A DNA stretch of 64,000 bases, from contig NZ_CAADFC020000023.1 of assembly GCF_900696085.1 (NCBI RefSeq), positions 1,884 to 65,883 of the forward strand, given 5' to 3'. Shown here in pieces: positions 9,141 through 16,842 of the stretch; the first letter of the stretch is position 1; the number at the start of each line of letters is the position of its first letter. The notes beneath the pieces are model-generated. The model searched no databases and was not told where the DNA came from. It saw nothing but the letters and a program-made list of their open reading frames with translations. Source of the DNA: Bradyrhizobium ivorense. GTDB taxonomy: Bacteria; Pseudomonadota; Alphaproteobacteria; Rhizobiales; Xanthobacteraceae. Made by a program: the position numbers and the translations under genes.

Positions 9141-11672
9141 TCATTCCACGCTGGCGCCGCGGCGCAGGTCGGCCTCGATCTGCAGCTTGGTGCCGCCGCC
9201 GAAGCGCGCACGGTAGACCTGCAGGTTCTCCATGATCCGCTGCACGTAGTTCCGCGTTTCCGAGAAGGGAATCAGCTCGACCCAGTCGACCGCGTCGACC
9301 TTGGGGTCGCGCGGGTCGCCGTAGCGGTCGATCCACTTCTTCACGCTGCCGCGGCCGGCATTGTAGGCGGCGAAGGTCAGGATGTAGGAGCCGCGATAAT
9401 CCTCGAGCAGGCCGCCGAGCTCGGCGGCGCCGAGCATCGCGTTGTAGACCGGATCGGTCTTCATCCGGTTGAGGTCGAAGCCGATGCCGGCGCGCTTGCA
9501 GACGTAGCGGCCGGCCTCCGGCGTCACCTGCATCAGGCCGTAGGCCTGGGCCGGCGACACCACCGCCGGATTGAACGCGCTCTCCTGGCGCGCGATCGCA
9601 TAGACGATGCTGCGCTCGACCTCCGGCCCGACCTGGGTGAAGGACGGAATGCCGTTGATCGGGTAGGCGTAGTGGTCGAACGGCAGCCCGCGATTGAGCG
9701 CGGCTTTGCCCATCAGCAGCATGCCGCGGGCATCGCCGTGGCGCGCGGTCAGCTCGCCGAGGCCGGCCAGCGCCTCCGGATCGCCATTGTCGCCGAGGTC
9801 GCCGAAGATCGGGATCGCAAGCTCGCGCGCGCCGATCTCATAGAGCAGCCCCACCGCGCGCACGATCTCGAGCCGCTCGGCGCCGCGGCCGCGCGGCACG
9901 CCGTTGAGCTCGATCTGCGGCAGGCCGAGCTTGGCGCGCGCCAGCTGGCCGTAATAGCTGGTCGATTGCTCGGCGGCGCGGGAGTAGGCGGCACGGGCCT
10001 CCTGGCCGCGGCCGGCGGCCTCGGCGGCGCGGCCCTGCCAGTAGCCGGCACGCGCCAGCGCGGTCGGGTTGGCGCTGCCGACGCCGATCCGGGCGAAGTG
10101 CTGCGAGGCCAGCGCGGGATCGTTGAGGAAGCGCAGCGCGATCCAGCCCGAGGTGAATTCCTGCTCGGTCTTGTAGATGTCGCGGGCCGGCAGCGCCGCG
10201 TCGCGCGCGATCAGATAGGCGGTGCGGTACTCGCCGGTGTCGATCATCTTGCGGGCGAGCAGGCGCCGCTCGATCCACCATTCGTCGACATTGAAGAGGC
10301 GGGCGGCTTCTTTCGGCGCGCTCAGCATCAGCTGCGCGGCCTCGGTGAATTTCTCCTCGCGGCGGAGCAGCTGGATCTTGGCGAAGATATAGCCGGTGTC
10401 GCTCGAGAGCTCGTGCGGCACCGCTTCCAGCAGCGCACGTAAATTGCCGCCCTTGCGGTTGGCGGCGGCGCGCGCCTTCGCCAGCGCCACGTAGCCCGAG
10501 CCGAGGCGCTTGGCGGCTCGCATGCCGGCGGCCTCGTTGTCGGTGCCGTAGAGCATGGTCTCCATGCGCGCCTTGTGGTCGCCGCCGGTCAGGAACGAGC
10601 CGAACAGATCGAGCGCGGTGGTCTCGGTGTCCTCGCTCATCGGGTCGTTGCGCCAGGCCTCGCGCACCAGGCGCTCGGCATTGGCGCGGTCGCCGCGGCC
10701 GATCATCGCCTTGGCCAGCGCCAGCCGGCCCTTGGCCGAGACCGGGGATTCACTCTGGAACCAGGTCCAGACCGCGGAATCGTCGCGGCGGTCATCCCAC
10801 AGCGCGGCCTCGATACGGCGGCGGAGGAAGGTCTGCGACGGCCAGCTCGGGTTGGCGTCCAGGAAACTCTTGTAGCGCTCGACCGAGGCGCCATTGTCCT
10901 CGCTGCGCAGGATCAGCCACTCCGCAAGCTTGCGCGCGACCGGATCGGACATCGAGGCTTCCACCTCGGTGGCATCGGCGGCCTTGCGCTTGCGCAACAG
11001 CTCGACGACGTTCTCGAGCGCATCCTTGTCCGCCTGTGGCGTCGACGAGGTCGCGGCGACTGCCGCGGGCGTGACCGGCTTGCGCACGGCCGGCGCGGCG
11101 TGCTGGCGGGTGGCGGGCACCAAAGCGGGCGCGATGGCGGTCGCTGGAGCCGGCTTGTGCGACACCGTTCCGGTGGCCTTGGGAGCTGTTGCCTTGGCGG
11201 CATCGGTTTTGGCGGTGCCGGCCTTGGAAGCGCTAACCTTGGGAGCGCCAGCCGTATCGCTCGTCTTGGCGTCGCTAGGCTTGGGAGCGCCCATCTTCGG
11301 AACGCTGGACTTGGCATCGCCAGGCTTGGCAGCCGTCGTCTTTGCAGCGCCGGGCTTGGAAGCCTCGTTCTTGGAAGCGTCGAGCTTGGAAGCGTCGGTC
11401 TTGGGGGCGGTCGTCTTTGCAGCGGTCGTCTTGGCTGGCGTAGTCTTGGCTGCAGCATCCTTGGCTGGTGCGTCCTTGCCCTTCGCATTCTTGGCCGGAG
11501 CACCTTTGGCTGCGGCGTCCTTGGCGACCGCGCCGTGCGCAGCCGGCTTCGCTGCTGGAACCTCCTCGGCGGCCCAGGCGCCGGCCGCGATCACGGCAAC
11601 ACCGAGCACGAGCGCCAGGCTCGTTGCCAGCGCTGTCGATCGCAATGTGCCTGCGCGGGCGGAGTGGATCAC
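9141..11672 (-). CDS. slt: Soluble lytic murein transglycosylase (Slt type) with low-complexity N-terminus
   Basis: An 843-residue periplasmic enzyme that cleaves peptidoglycan glycan strands to 1,6-anhydro-muropeptides. A signal peptide occupies about residues 1-35 (ALVLGVAVIAAGAWAA). Residues about 40-215 are a Lys/Ala/Thr/Pro-rich tract of short near-repeats (AAK, SKLDASK, AKPGDAK) resembling histone H1 tails. The middle is the alpha-helical superhelical U/L domain of Slt70. The C-terminal catalytic domain has IARQESAFNP with the catalytic Glu at about 697, then AYGLMQVTPEAG and AAYNAGRGSVKKW. The low-complexity insertion makes it longer than a typical family member. It is transcribed away from dapA. 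Confidence 0.93.
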   Translation of the reverse strand: MIHSARAGTLRSTALATSLALVLGVAVIAAGAWAAEEVPAAKPAAHGAVAKDAAAKGAPAKNAKGKDAPAKDAAAKTTPAKTTAAKTTAPKTDASKLDASKNEASKPGAAKTTAAKPGDAKSSVPKMGAPKPSDAKTSDTAGAPKVSASKAGTAKTDAAKATAPKATGTVSHKPAPATAIAPALVPATRQHAAPAVRKPVTPAAVAATSSTPQADKDALENVVELLRKRKAADATEVEASMSDPVARKLAEWLILRSEDNGASVERYKSFLDANPSWPSQTFLRRRIEAALWDDRRDDSAVWTWFQSESPVSAKGRLALAKAMIGRGDRANAERLVREAWRNDPMSEDTETTALDLFGSFLTGGDHKARMETMLYGTDNEAAGMRAAKRLGSGYVALAKARAAANRKGGNLRALLEAVPHELSSDTGYIFAKIQLLRREEKFTEAAQLMLSAPKEAARLFNVDEWWIERRLLARKMIDTGEYRTAYLIARDAALPARDIYKTEQEFTSGWIALRFLNDPALASQHFARIGVGSANPTALARAGYWQGRAAEAAGRGQEARAAYSRAAEQSTSYYGQLARAKLGLPQIELNGVPRGRGAERLEIVRAVGLLYEIGARELAIPIFGDLGDNGDPEALAGLGELTARHGDARGMLLMGKAALNRGLPFDHYAYPINGIPSFTQVGPEVERSIVYAIARQESAFNPAVVSPAQAYGLMQVTPEAGRYVCKRAGIGFDLNRMKTDPVYNAMLGAAELGGLLEDYRGSYILTFAAYNAGRGSVKKWIDRYGDPRDPKVDAVDWVELIPFSETRNYVQRIMENLQVYRARFGGGTKLQIEADLRRGASVE

Positions 11673-12086
11673 GAAGGTCCCCTGCGGCGCCGAATCATCC
11701 GGTCGTTCGCGCCATCCGTTCTTATTTGAATGAATGTGTGCACAAAATACTAAAGCGTCGGTGGTGCGGCTGTTTGCGCCAGCACCACGGCAAAATCGCG
11801 GCTGCCCAATTTCGGCCCGCAGCGGATCTCGGCCCGTGTCGAGAAAGCGCGTGAAAACAAGGCTCTAGGAGCCTCTGTTGTGACCCGGCCGGAACCGCTT
11901 CAGGTGCTGAAATGAGGTCGCTGGGAATAGGTACGGTGCGGCCCTTTCACAGCTCGGCCAGACCCGGTATGAATTGCCTTTCATGGTGATTTCGCGCGGG
12001 CCGGCCGTCGGTTACGCGGACGAGGAGCACGCCGAAGCGAAGGTCCATCGACCTAGCCTGAAGCCCGAAGCGTTTGGAGGAAGTCC
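11673..12086. other. Divergent intergenic region between slt and dapA
   Basis: About 414 bases that must hold the promoters of both slt (minus) and dapA (plus). A short hairpin AGGCTC-TAG-GAGCCT lies near 11858-11872. No open frame with family resemblance was found. Confidence 0.5.
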
Positions 12087-12977
12087 ATGGCAGCCAAAAC
12101 AAAATTCCGGGGGTCATTCACCGCATTGGTGACGCCCTTCAAGAACGGCGCGGTGGATGAGGCGGCTTTTCGCAGCCTCGTGAACTGGCAGATCGCCGAG
12201 GGCACGCATGGCCTCGTCCCGGTCGGCACCACCGGCGAGAGCCCGACGCTGAGCCATGACGAGCACAAGCGGGTGGTCGAGTGGTGTATCGCGGAGGCCA
12301 AGGGCCGGGTGCCCGTGATCGCCGGCGCCGGCTCCAATTCGACCAAGGAAGCCATCGAGCTCGCCGAGCACGCCGAGAAGGCGGGCGCGACCGCGGTGCT
12401 GGTGGTGACGCCGTACTACAACAAGCCGACCCAGGAAGGCCTGTACCAGCACTTCAAGGCGATCAACGATGCGATCGGCATTCCGATCATCATCTACAAC
12501 ATCCCGCCGCGCTCGGTGATCGACATGTCGGTCGACACCATGAAGCGGCTGTTCGAGTTGAAGAACATCGCCGGCGTCAAGGACGCGACCGCGAGCATGG
12601 TGCGGGTCTCGCAGCAGCGCGCGGCGATGGGCGAGGACTTCAACCAGCTGTCGGGCGAGGATGCGACCATCATCGGCTACATGGCGCATGGCGGCCATGG
12701 CTGCATCTCGGTGACCTCGAACGTCGCGCCGCGGCTGTGCTCGGAGTTCCAAATCGCCTGGCAGAAGGGCGACGTCGCCACCGCGCTGAAGATCCACGAC
12801 AAGCTGATGCCGCTGCACACCAACCTGTTCATCGAGAGCAATCCGGCACCGGTCAAATACGCGATGTCGCTGCTCGGCAAGCTCGACGAGAAGCTGCGCC
12901 TGCCCATGGTGCCGGTTGCCGAATCGACCCGCGCGGCGGTGCGCAGCGCCATGGTGCATGCCGGCCTGATCAACTGA
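12087..12977 (+). CDS. dapA: 4-hydroxy-tetrahydrodipicolinate synthase
   Basis: A 296-residue (beta/alpha)8 barrel that condenses pyruvate with aspartate semialdehyde in the lysine and meso-diaminopimelate pathway. The active site is complete: Schiff-base Lys165 in GVKDATASM, Tyr137 in IIYNIPPRS, and the VPVGTTGESPTL motif near residues 45-55. The length is typical. An RBS (GGAGG) precedes the ATG. A GC-rich hairpin lies just after the stop, before mscL. Diaminopimelate and the adjacent slt both relate to peptidoglycan, although the two genes are divergent. Confidence 0.97.
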   Translation: MAAKTKFRGSFTALVTPFKNGAVDEAAFRSLVNWQIAEGTHGLVPVGTTGESPTLSHDEHKRVVEWCIAEAKGRVPVIAGAGSNSTKEAIELAEHAEKAGATAVLVVTPYYNKPTQEGLYQHFKAINDAIGIPIIIYNIPPRSVIDMSVDTMKRLFELKNIAGVKDATASMVRVSQQRAAMGEDFNQLSGEDATIIGYMAHGGHGCISVTSNVAPRLCSEFQIAWQKGDVATALKIHDKLMPLHTNLFIESNPAPVKYAMSLLGKLDEKLRLPMVPVAESTRAAVRSAMVHAGLIN

Positions 12978-13030
12978 GGCCGGCCGGCGCCGCCGCCGGC
13001 GCGACAGCGCGTAACGTCGAACAGTAGGGG

Positions 13031-13453
13031 ATGGGCATGCTGAAGGAATTCCGCGAATTCGCAATGAAGGGCAATGTCGTCGACCTCGCCGTCGGCGTCA
13101 TCATCGGCGCAGCCTTCGGCGCGATCGTCACCTCGCTGGTCGGCGACATCATCATGCCGATCATCGGCGCGATCACCGGCGGCCTCGACTTCTCCAACTA
13201 TTTCACCGGACTTTCCAAGGCCGTGACCGCGACCAATCTGGCCGACGCCAAGAAGCAGGGCGCCGTGCTGGCCTGGGGCAACTTCCTGACCCTGACGCTC
13301 AACTTCCTGATCGTCGCCTTCGTGCTGTTCATGGTCATTCGCGCCATGAACCAGTTCAAGCGCAAGGAAGCGGTTGCGCCCGCCGAGCCGCCGAAGCCGA
13401 CCGCCGAGGTCGCGCTGCTGACGGAAATCCGCGACCTGCTCAAGAAGGGCTAA
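13031..13453 (+). CDS. mscL: Large-conductance mechanosensitive channel MscL
   Basis: A 140-residue inner-membrane channel that opens under membrane tension to relieve osmotic downshock. It starts MGMLKEFREFAMKGNVVDLA, then TM1 (VIIGAAFGAIVTSLVGDIIM) and TM2 (NFLTLTLNFLIVAFVLFMVI), and ends with the charged cytoplasmic helix LLTEIRDLLKKG. A GTAGGGG Shine-Dalgarno sequence abuts the start. A second ATG two codons later is also plausible. The stop is one base before smpB, so the two genes are probably cotranscribed. Confidence 0.97.
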   Translation: MGMLKEFREFAMKGNVVDLAVGVIIGAAFGAIVTSLVGDIIMPIIGAITGGLDFSNYFTGLSKAVTATNLADAKKQGAVLAWGNFLTLTLNFLIVAFVLFMVIRAMNQFKRKEAVAPAEPPKPTAEVALLTEIRDLLKKG

Positions 13454-13454
13454 C

Positions 13455-13928
13455 GTGGCTGAGAAGAACGAACGCCCGATCAAGGTTGTCGCCGAAAACC
13501 GAAAGGCCCGCTTCAACTACGCAATCGAGGACACGATCGAGGCGGGCATCTCGCTGACCGGCACCGAGGTGAAGTCGATCCGCAGCGGCAAGAGCACGAT
13601 CGCGGAATCCTATGCGGATTCCAAGAACGGAGAGCTGTGGCTGATCAATGCCAACATTCCGGAATATCTGCAGGCCAACCGCTTCAACCACGAGCCGAAG
13701 CGGCCGCGAAAGCTGCTGCTGCATCGCAGGCAGATCAACAAGCTGCTCGGCGCGGTCGACCGCGAGGGCATGACCCTCATTCCGCTAAAACTGTACTTCA
13801 ACGAGCGCGGCCGTGCCAAACTGCTGCTCGCGGTCGCCAAGGGCAAGAAGCTGCACGACAAGCGCGAGACGGTGAAGAAGCGCGACTGGAGCCGCGAGAA
13901 GGGCCGTCTGATGCGGGCGCGGGGATGA
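13455..13928 (+). CDS. smpB: SsrA (tmRNA)-binding protein SmpB
   Basis: A 157-residue OB-fold protein that binds tmRNA and delivers it to stalled ribosomes in trans-translation. Family motifs are ENRKARFNYAIEDTIEAGI, GTEVKSIRSGKS, LHRRQINKL and a basic C-terminal tail (KRETVKKRDWSREKGRLMR) that mimics the tRNA anticodon arm in the decoding centre. The start is GTG, one base after the mscL stop. No tmRNA gene is seen in the window. Confidence 0.97.
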   Translation: MAEKNERPIKVVAENRKARFNYAIEDTIEAGISLTGTEVKSIRSGKSTIAESYADSKNGELWLINANIPEYLQANRFNHEPKRPRKLLLHRRQINKLLGAVDREGMTLIPLKLYFNERGRAKLLLAVAKGKKLHDKRETVKKRDWSREKGRLMRARG

Positions 13929-13938
13929 ACCGGAGCGA

Positions 13939-14002
13939 GTAGGGAATGGCGAATAGCGAACAGGGCAATTGAGGTTGCCCGCTCTTCCATTCGCTATTGG
14001 CC
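13939..14002. repeat. Palindromic repeat, GCGAATAGCGAA family, copy 1
   Basis: GGGAATGGCGAATAGCGAA on one side and TTCCATTCGCTATTGG on the other form an imperfect inverted repeat. A second copy with the same core lies at 36938-37012. It sits between smpB and the peroxiredoxin gene. Confidence 0.75.
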
Positions 14003-14016
14003 CAGGGGAATTCGAC

Positions 14017-14592
14017 ATGACTCAACCCAGCCTCACCGACGTGGACTGGAGCAAGATTCCGGCACCATCGGACGATGGCGGCGCGGCGCATCTGACCGGA
14101 ATGACAATTCCGCCGGTCCGCCTGCGCGCCACCAACGACACCTCGGTGACGCTGTCCGCGCTCGCGGGCCGCACGGTCGTGTTCGGCTATCCCAGAACCG
14201 GCGAGCCGGGCAAGATCGGGCTGGTCGACGATTGGGACATGATCCCGGGCGCCCGCGGCTGCACGCCGCAGACCTGCGCGTTCCGCGACCTGTTCGCCGA
14301 ATTGAAGGCGGCCGGCGCGTCGCACGTGTTCGGACTGTCGACCCAGAGCAATCAATACCAGACCGAGATGGCGTCGCGGCTGCATCTGCCGTTCCCGGTG
14401 CTGTCCGACGAGGCGCTGGAATTGACCGGCGCATTGAAGCTGCCGACGATGTCGGTCGCGGGACTGACGCTGATCAAGCGGCTCGCGCTCGTGATCGACG
14501 ACGCGCGCATCACCCGCGTGTTCTATCCGGTGTTTCCCCCGGACCGGAATGCGAGCGACGTGCTGGCGTGGCTGAAGGACAATCCGCGGTAG
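14017..14592 (+). CDS. Peroxiredoxin, PrxQ/BCP-like
   Basis: A 191-residue thioredoxin-fold peroxidase that reduces peroxides using thiols. The motif GCTPQTCAFRD places a peroxidatic Cys82 and a resolving Cys87 five residues later, the arrangement of the PrxQ/BCP subgroup. Between the usual Y-P strand and the CTP motif there is an insertion (TGEPGKIGLVDDWDMIPGAR), seen in a subset of rhizobial members. The start at MTQPSL is chosen because AGGGGAA lies 7 bases upstream; the frame is open 16 codons earlier but without an RBS. Confidence 0.88.
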   Translation: MTQPSLTDVDWSKIPAPSDDGGAAHLTGMTIPPVRLRATNDTSVTLSALAGRTVVFGYPRTGEPGKIGLVDDWDMIPGARGCTPQTCAFRDLFAELKAAGASHVFGLSTQSNQYQTEMASRLHLPFPVLSDEALELTGALKLPTMSVAGLTLIKRLALVIDDARITRVFYPVFPPDRNASDVLAWLKDNPR

Positions 14593-14595
14593 GAG

Positions 14596-15255
14596 CTAGC
14601 CGAGATCCTTCCGCACGTTCGCAAACACCTTGCGGAACATGTCGGTGGTGAGCACGCCCGTGTTCGTGTTGTAGCGCGAGCAATGGTAGCTGTCGTAGAG
14701 CTTGATCTGCCCCGACATATGCACGGCACCATGCGCAAAGGGGGCGGCGGCCAGCCGAATCCCCAGCGCCTTCAACGTCGATTCGTGCGCGATGCGCCCG
14801 AGCAGCACAATCGCGCGCACGGTCGGCATCGTGGTGATGGTGGCGCGCAAGAATTGCCGGCAGGTGTTGATCTCGGCGGGCAGCGGTTTGTTCTGCGGCG
14901 GCACGCAACGCACCGCGTTGCTGATCCGGCAATCCACCAGCTTGAGGCCGTCGTCCGGCCGCGCCCGGTAGACGCCGCTGGCAAAGCCATACTCGAGCAA
15001 AGTCGCGTACAGCAGGTCGCCGGCGTAATCACCGGTGAACGGACGGCCGGTGCGGTTGGCGCCCTGAAGCCCCGGTGCGAGCCCGACAATGAGCAGCCGT
15101 GCATTGGGATCGCCGAACGAATCAACCGGCGAGTTGAACCAACCGGGTTCGCGCAAGCGGGCCTGTGCGCGGAAGTCGGCCAGCCGAGGACAAAGCGGGC
15201 AGTTGCTGTCGGGTAGGGTCGGGGCGGTGACGAGGTTACTCGTCGAAATCGTCAT
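14596..15255 (-). CDS. Uracil-DNA glycosylase, family 5 (UdgB type, 4Fe-4S)
   Basis: A 219-residue DNA repair enzyme that removes uracil and possibly other deaminated bases. Motif A is GLAPGLQGANRTGRPFTGD (about 58-76), characteristic of family 5. Cys19, Cys22, Cys117 and Cys132 fit the iron-sulfur cluster ligands. The C-terminal loop reads YHCSRYNTNTG, where most relatives have H-P-S. The ATG at 15255 lies inside the end of the upstream NYN gene (20-base overlap in another frame), suggesting translational coupling. An upstream extension of the frame has no family resemblance. Confidence 0.9.
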   Translation of the reverse strand: MTISTSNLVTAPTLPDSNCPLCPRLADFRAQARLREPGWFNSPVDSFGDPNARLLIVGLAPGLQGANRTGRPFTGDYAGDLLYATLLEYGFASGVYRARPDDGLKLVDCRISNAVRCVPPQNKPLPAEINTCRQFLRATITTMPTVRAIVLLGRIAHESTLKALGIRLAAAPFAHGAVHMSGQIKLYDSYHCSRYNTNTGVLTTDMFRKVFANVRKDLG

Positions 15256-15880
15256 CGGCTCCCCGGGGCGCCACCGTCGTGGTCGTGCGCTGCAGGAACT
15301 GCGGCGAGTGGTGGCGCGGTTCGCGCGGTTCACGTGGCGCCGGACGTTCGGACGGATCGCGGCCAAGCTTGGATTGCAACTCGACGAGGTCGGTGAAGAC
15401 ATCGGCCTGACGACGCAACTCGTCGGCGATCATCGGCGGCTGGCTGGCGATGGTCGAGATCACGGTGACGCGGACGCCGCGGCGCTGCACGGCCTCGACC
15501 AGGGAACGGAAGTCGCCGTCGCCGGAGAACAGGATCATCTGGTCGATGTGCTCGGCGAGTTCCATGGCATCGACGGCGAGCTCGATGTCCATATTGCCCT
15601 TCACCTTGCGGCGGCCGCTGGCGTCGATGAATTCCTTGGTGGCCTTGGTGACGACGGTGTAGCCGTTGTAGTCGAGCCAGTCGATCAAGGGACGGATCGA
15701 CGAATACTCCTGATCCTCGATGATCGCCGTGTAGTAGAACGCCCGCAGCAACGTACCCCGGCCCTGAAATTCCTTGAGAAGGCGCTTGTAATCGATGTCG
15801 AAGCCCAGGGTCTTTGCGGTGGCGTAAAGATTGGCGCCGTCAATGAAGAGCGCGATCTTGTTGGAAACAGGTGACGACAT
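15236..15880 (-). CDS. NYN-domain (LabA/DUF88) putative ribonuclease
   Basis: A 214-residue protein with a PIN-like NYN fold. IALFIDGANLYATAKTLG carries the first conserved Asp/Asn pair, GNMDIELAVDAMELAE the central acidic residues, and LFSGDGDFRSLVEAVQRRG the last Asp motif. These acidic residues would bind a metal for RNA cleavage. The C-terminal 40 residues are Pro/Arg-rich and probably disordered. The start is the ATG at 15880, preceded in frame by a TTG. It overlaps the UDG gene at its 3' end. It is divergent from rpoZ. Confidence 0.9.
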   Translation of the reverse strand: MSSPVSNKIALFIDGANLYATAKTLGFDIDYKRLLKEFQGRGTLLRAFYYTAIIEDQEYSSIRPLIDWLDYNGYTVVTKATKEFIDASGRRKVKGNMDIELAVDAMELAEHIDQMILFSGDGDFRSLVEAVQRRGVRVTVISTIASQPPMIADELRRQADVFTDLVELQSKLGRDPSERPAPREPREPRHHSPQFLQRTTTTVAPRGADDDFDE

Positions 15881-16242
15881 CAAAGTGTTCTCGCGTGGTT
15901 GTTAGTGTTCTTAGCGCAGCGGCAACCTACCGCGCGCAATTTTTCTGCGTTGCAGCCTAAAGTTCGGTGAATCTTCCCCACGACAGTCACCAACGCAATT
16001 ATGGTGAGGCGAGGGCAGAAAGCCTAGTCTTTTGACGTTGCAATGAAGAGATTTACTTGTCTGGGACAGCAACATAGCCATGTCGTCAGACGCGCTCCGG
16101 CCGTTCTAGCCCCAGCACACCGGGTTATCAGAGCCTGTTCGGAAGGCAAATCACAAATTTTGCCTTGCGAAACCATGGCTGGGCCTATAACTAACCCTCA
16201 TAATCAACATGTTCGGTCCATTTTACCACGGAGCGCCTCGAC
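15881..16242. other. Divergent intergenic region between NYN gene and rpoZ
   Basis: About 360 bases without a supported gene. It holds a perfect stem-loop AAGGCAAA...TTTGCCTT (16143-16166) and a TTGACG that could serve as a -35 element near 16031 for rpoZ; the matching -10 is weak. Confidence 0.5.
16143..16166. promoter_or_regulatory. Perfect 8-bp inverted repeat upstream of rpoZ
   Basis: AAGGCAAA and TTTGCCTT are separated by 8 bases, 76 bases before the rpoZ start. It could be an operator or a leader hairpin. No U-tract follows, so it is not a convincing terminator. Confidence 0.35.
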
Positions 16243-16635
16243 ATGGCTCGCGTCACCGTTGAAGACTGCATTGACAAGGTCGACAATCGCTTCGACCTGG
16301 TCCTGTTGGCGGCGCATCGCGCCCGTATGATTTCGTCGGGCTCGCAACTCACGGTTGATCGCGACAACGACAAAAACCCGGTCGTATCGTTGCGGGAGAT
16401 TGCTGATTCCACGATCTCGCCGGAAGACCTGAAAGAGGAACTGGTGCACTCGCTGCAGAAGTTCGTCGAGGTCGACGAGCCCGAGCCCGACACCGTGCCG
16501 CTGATCGGTTCCGCCGGCGCCAGCGTCGATGCCGACGACACCGAGGTCGCCGTGGAGCGGATGACCGAGGAAGAGCTGCTGAAGGGCCTCGAGGGCCTCG
16601 CTCCCCCGGAGGAGCAGCCCGAGGAAGACGAGTAA
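16243..16635 (+). CDS. rpoZ: DNA-directed RNA polymerase omega subunit
   Basis: A 130-residue subunit that binds the beta' C-terminal region and helps RNA polymerase assembly; in many bacteria it also forms part of a ppGpp site. The N-terminus MARVTVEDCIDKVDNRFDLV and the AAHRARMISSGSQLTV motif are diagnostic. The C-terminal half is highly acidic (EEQPEEDE), as in other alphaproteobacteria. It lies directly upstream of the (p)ppGpp synthetase gene, a conserved arrangement, but a terminator separates them. Confidence 0.97.
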   Translation: MARVTVEDCIDKVDNRFDLVLLAAHRARMISSGSQLTVDRDNDKNPVVSLREIADSTISPEDLKEELVHSLQKFVEVDEPEPDTVPLIGSAGASVDADDTEVAVERMTEEELLKGLEGLAPPEEQPEEDE

Positions 16636-16665
16636 GCTCCGCTTCCAGTTTCGGATAAAATCGCC

Positions 16666-16700
16666 AAAGGCCCGGACATCGCTCCGGGCCTTTGCTTTTG
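16666..16700 (+). terminator. Intrinsic terminator after rpoZ
   Basis: A perfect 11-bp stem AAAGGCCCGGA / TCCGGGCCTTT with a 6-base loop, followed by GCTTTTG. It begins 31 bases after the rpoZ stop. Confidence 0.88.
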
Positions 16701-16842
16701 TTGACAATTTCGCGGTTACGATGCGTCCTATGGGGGCGCGGGAAATTGAACGGTTCTGCTCCCGCCGGGGTGCTGCTTCATTCGAAAGCGGACTAGATTG
16801 AGTAGGGAGGGGCCATCCGGCTCCGTAAGAGGCATCGAATAC

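Noticed and set aside
10575..11729. A 384-codon open frame on the plus strand opposite slt, with regular LG-x repeats
   Set aside because: It is the complement of the Lys/Ala/Pro repeat region and of the slt coding sequence. The repeat pattern is a reflection of the real gene, which has a signal peptide and catalytic motifs.
11991..12015. GTAACC-N15-CGAA on the minus strand upstream of slt
   Set aside because: The spacer is one base shorter than the SigF signature, and the site is more than 300 bases from the slt start. Probably chance.
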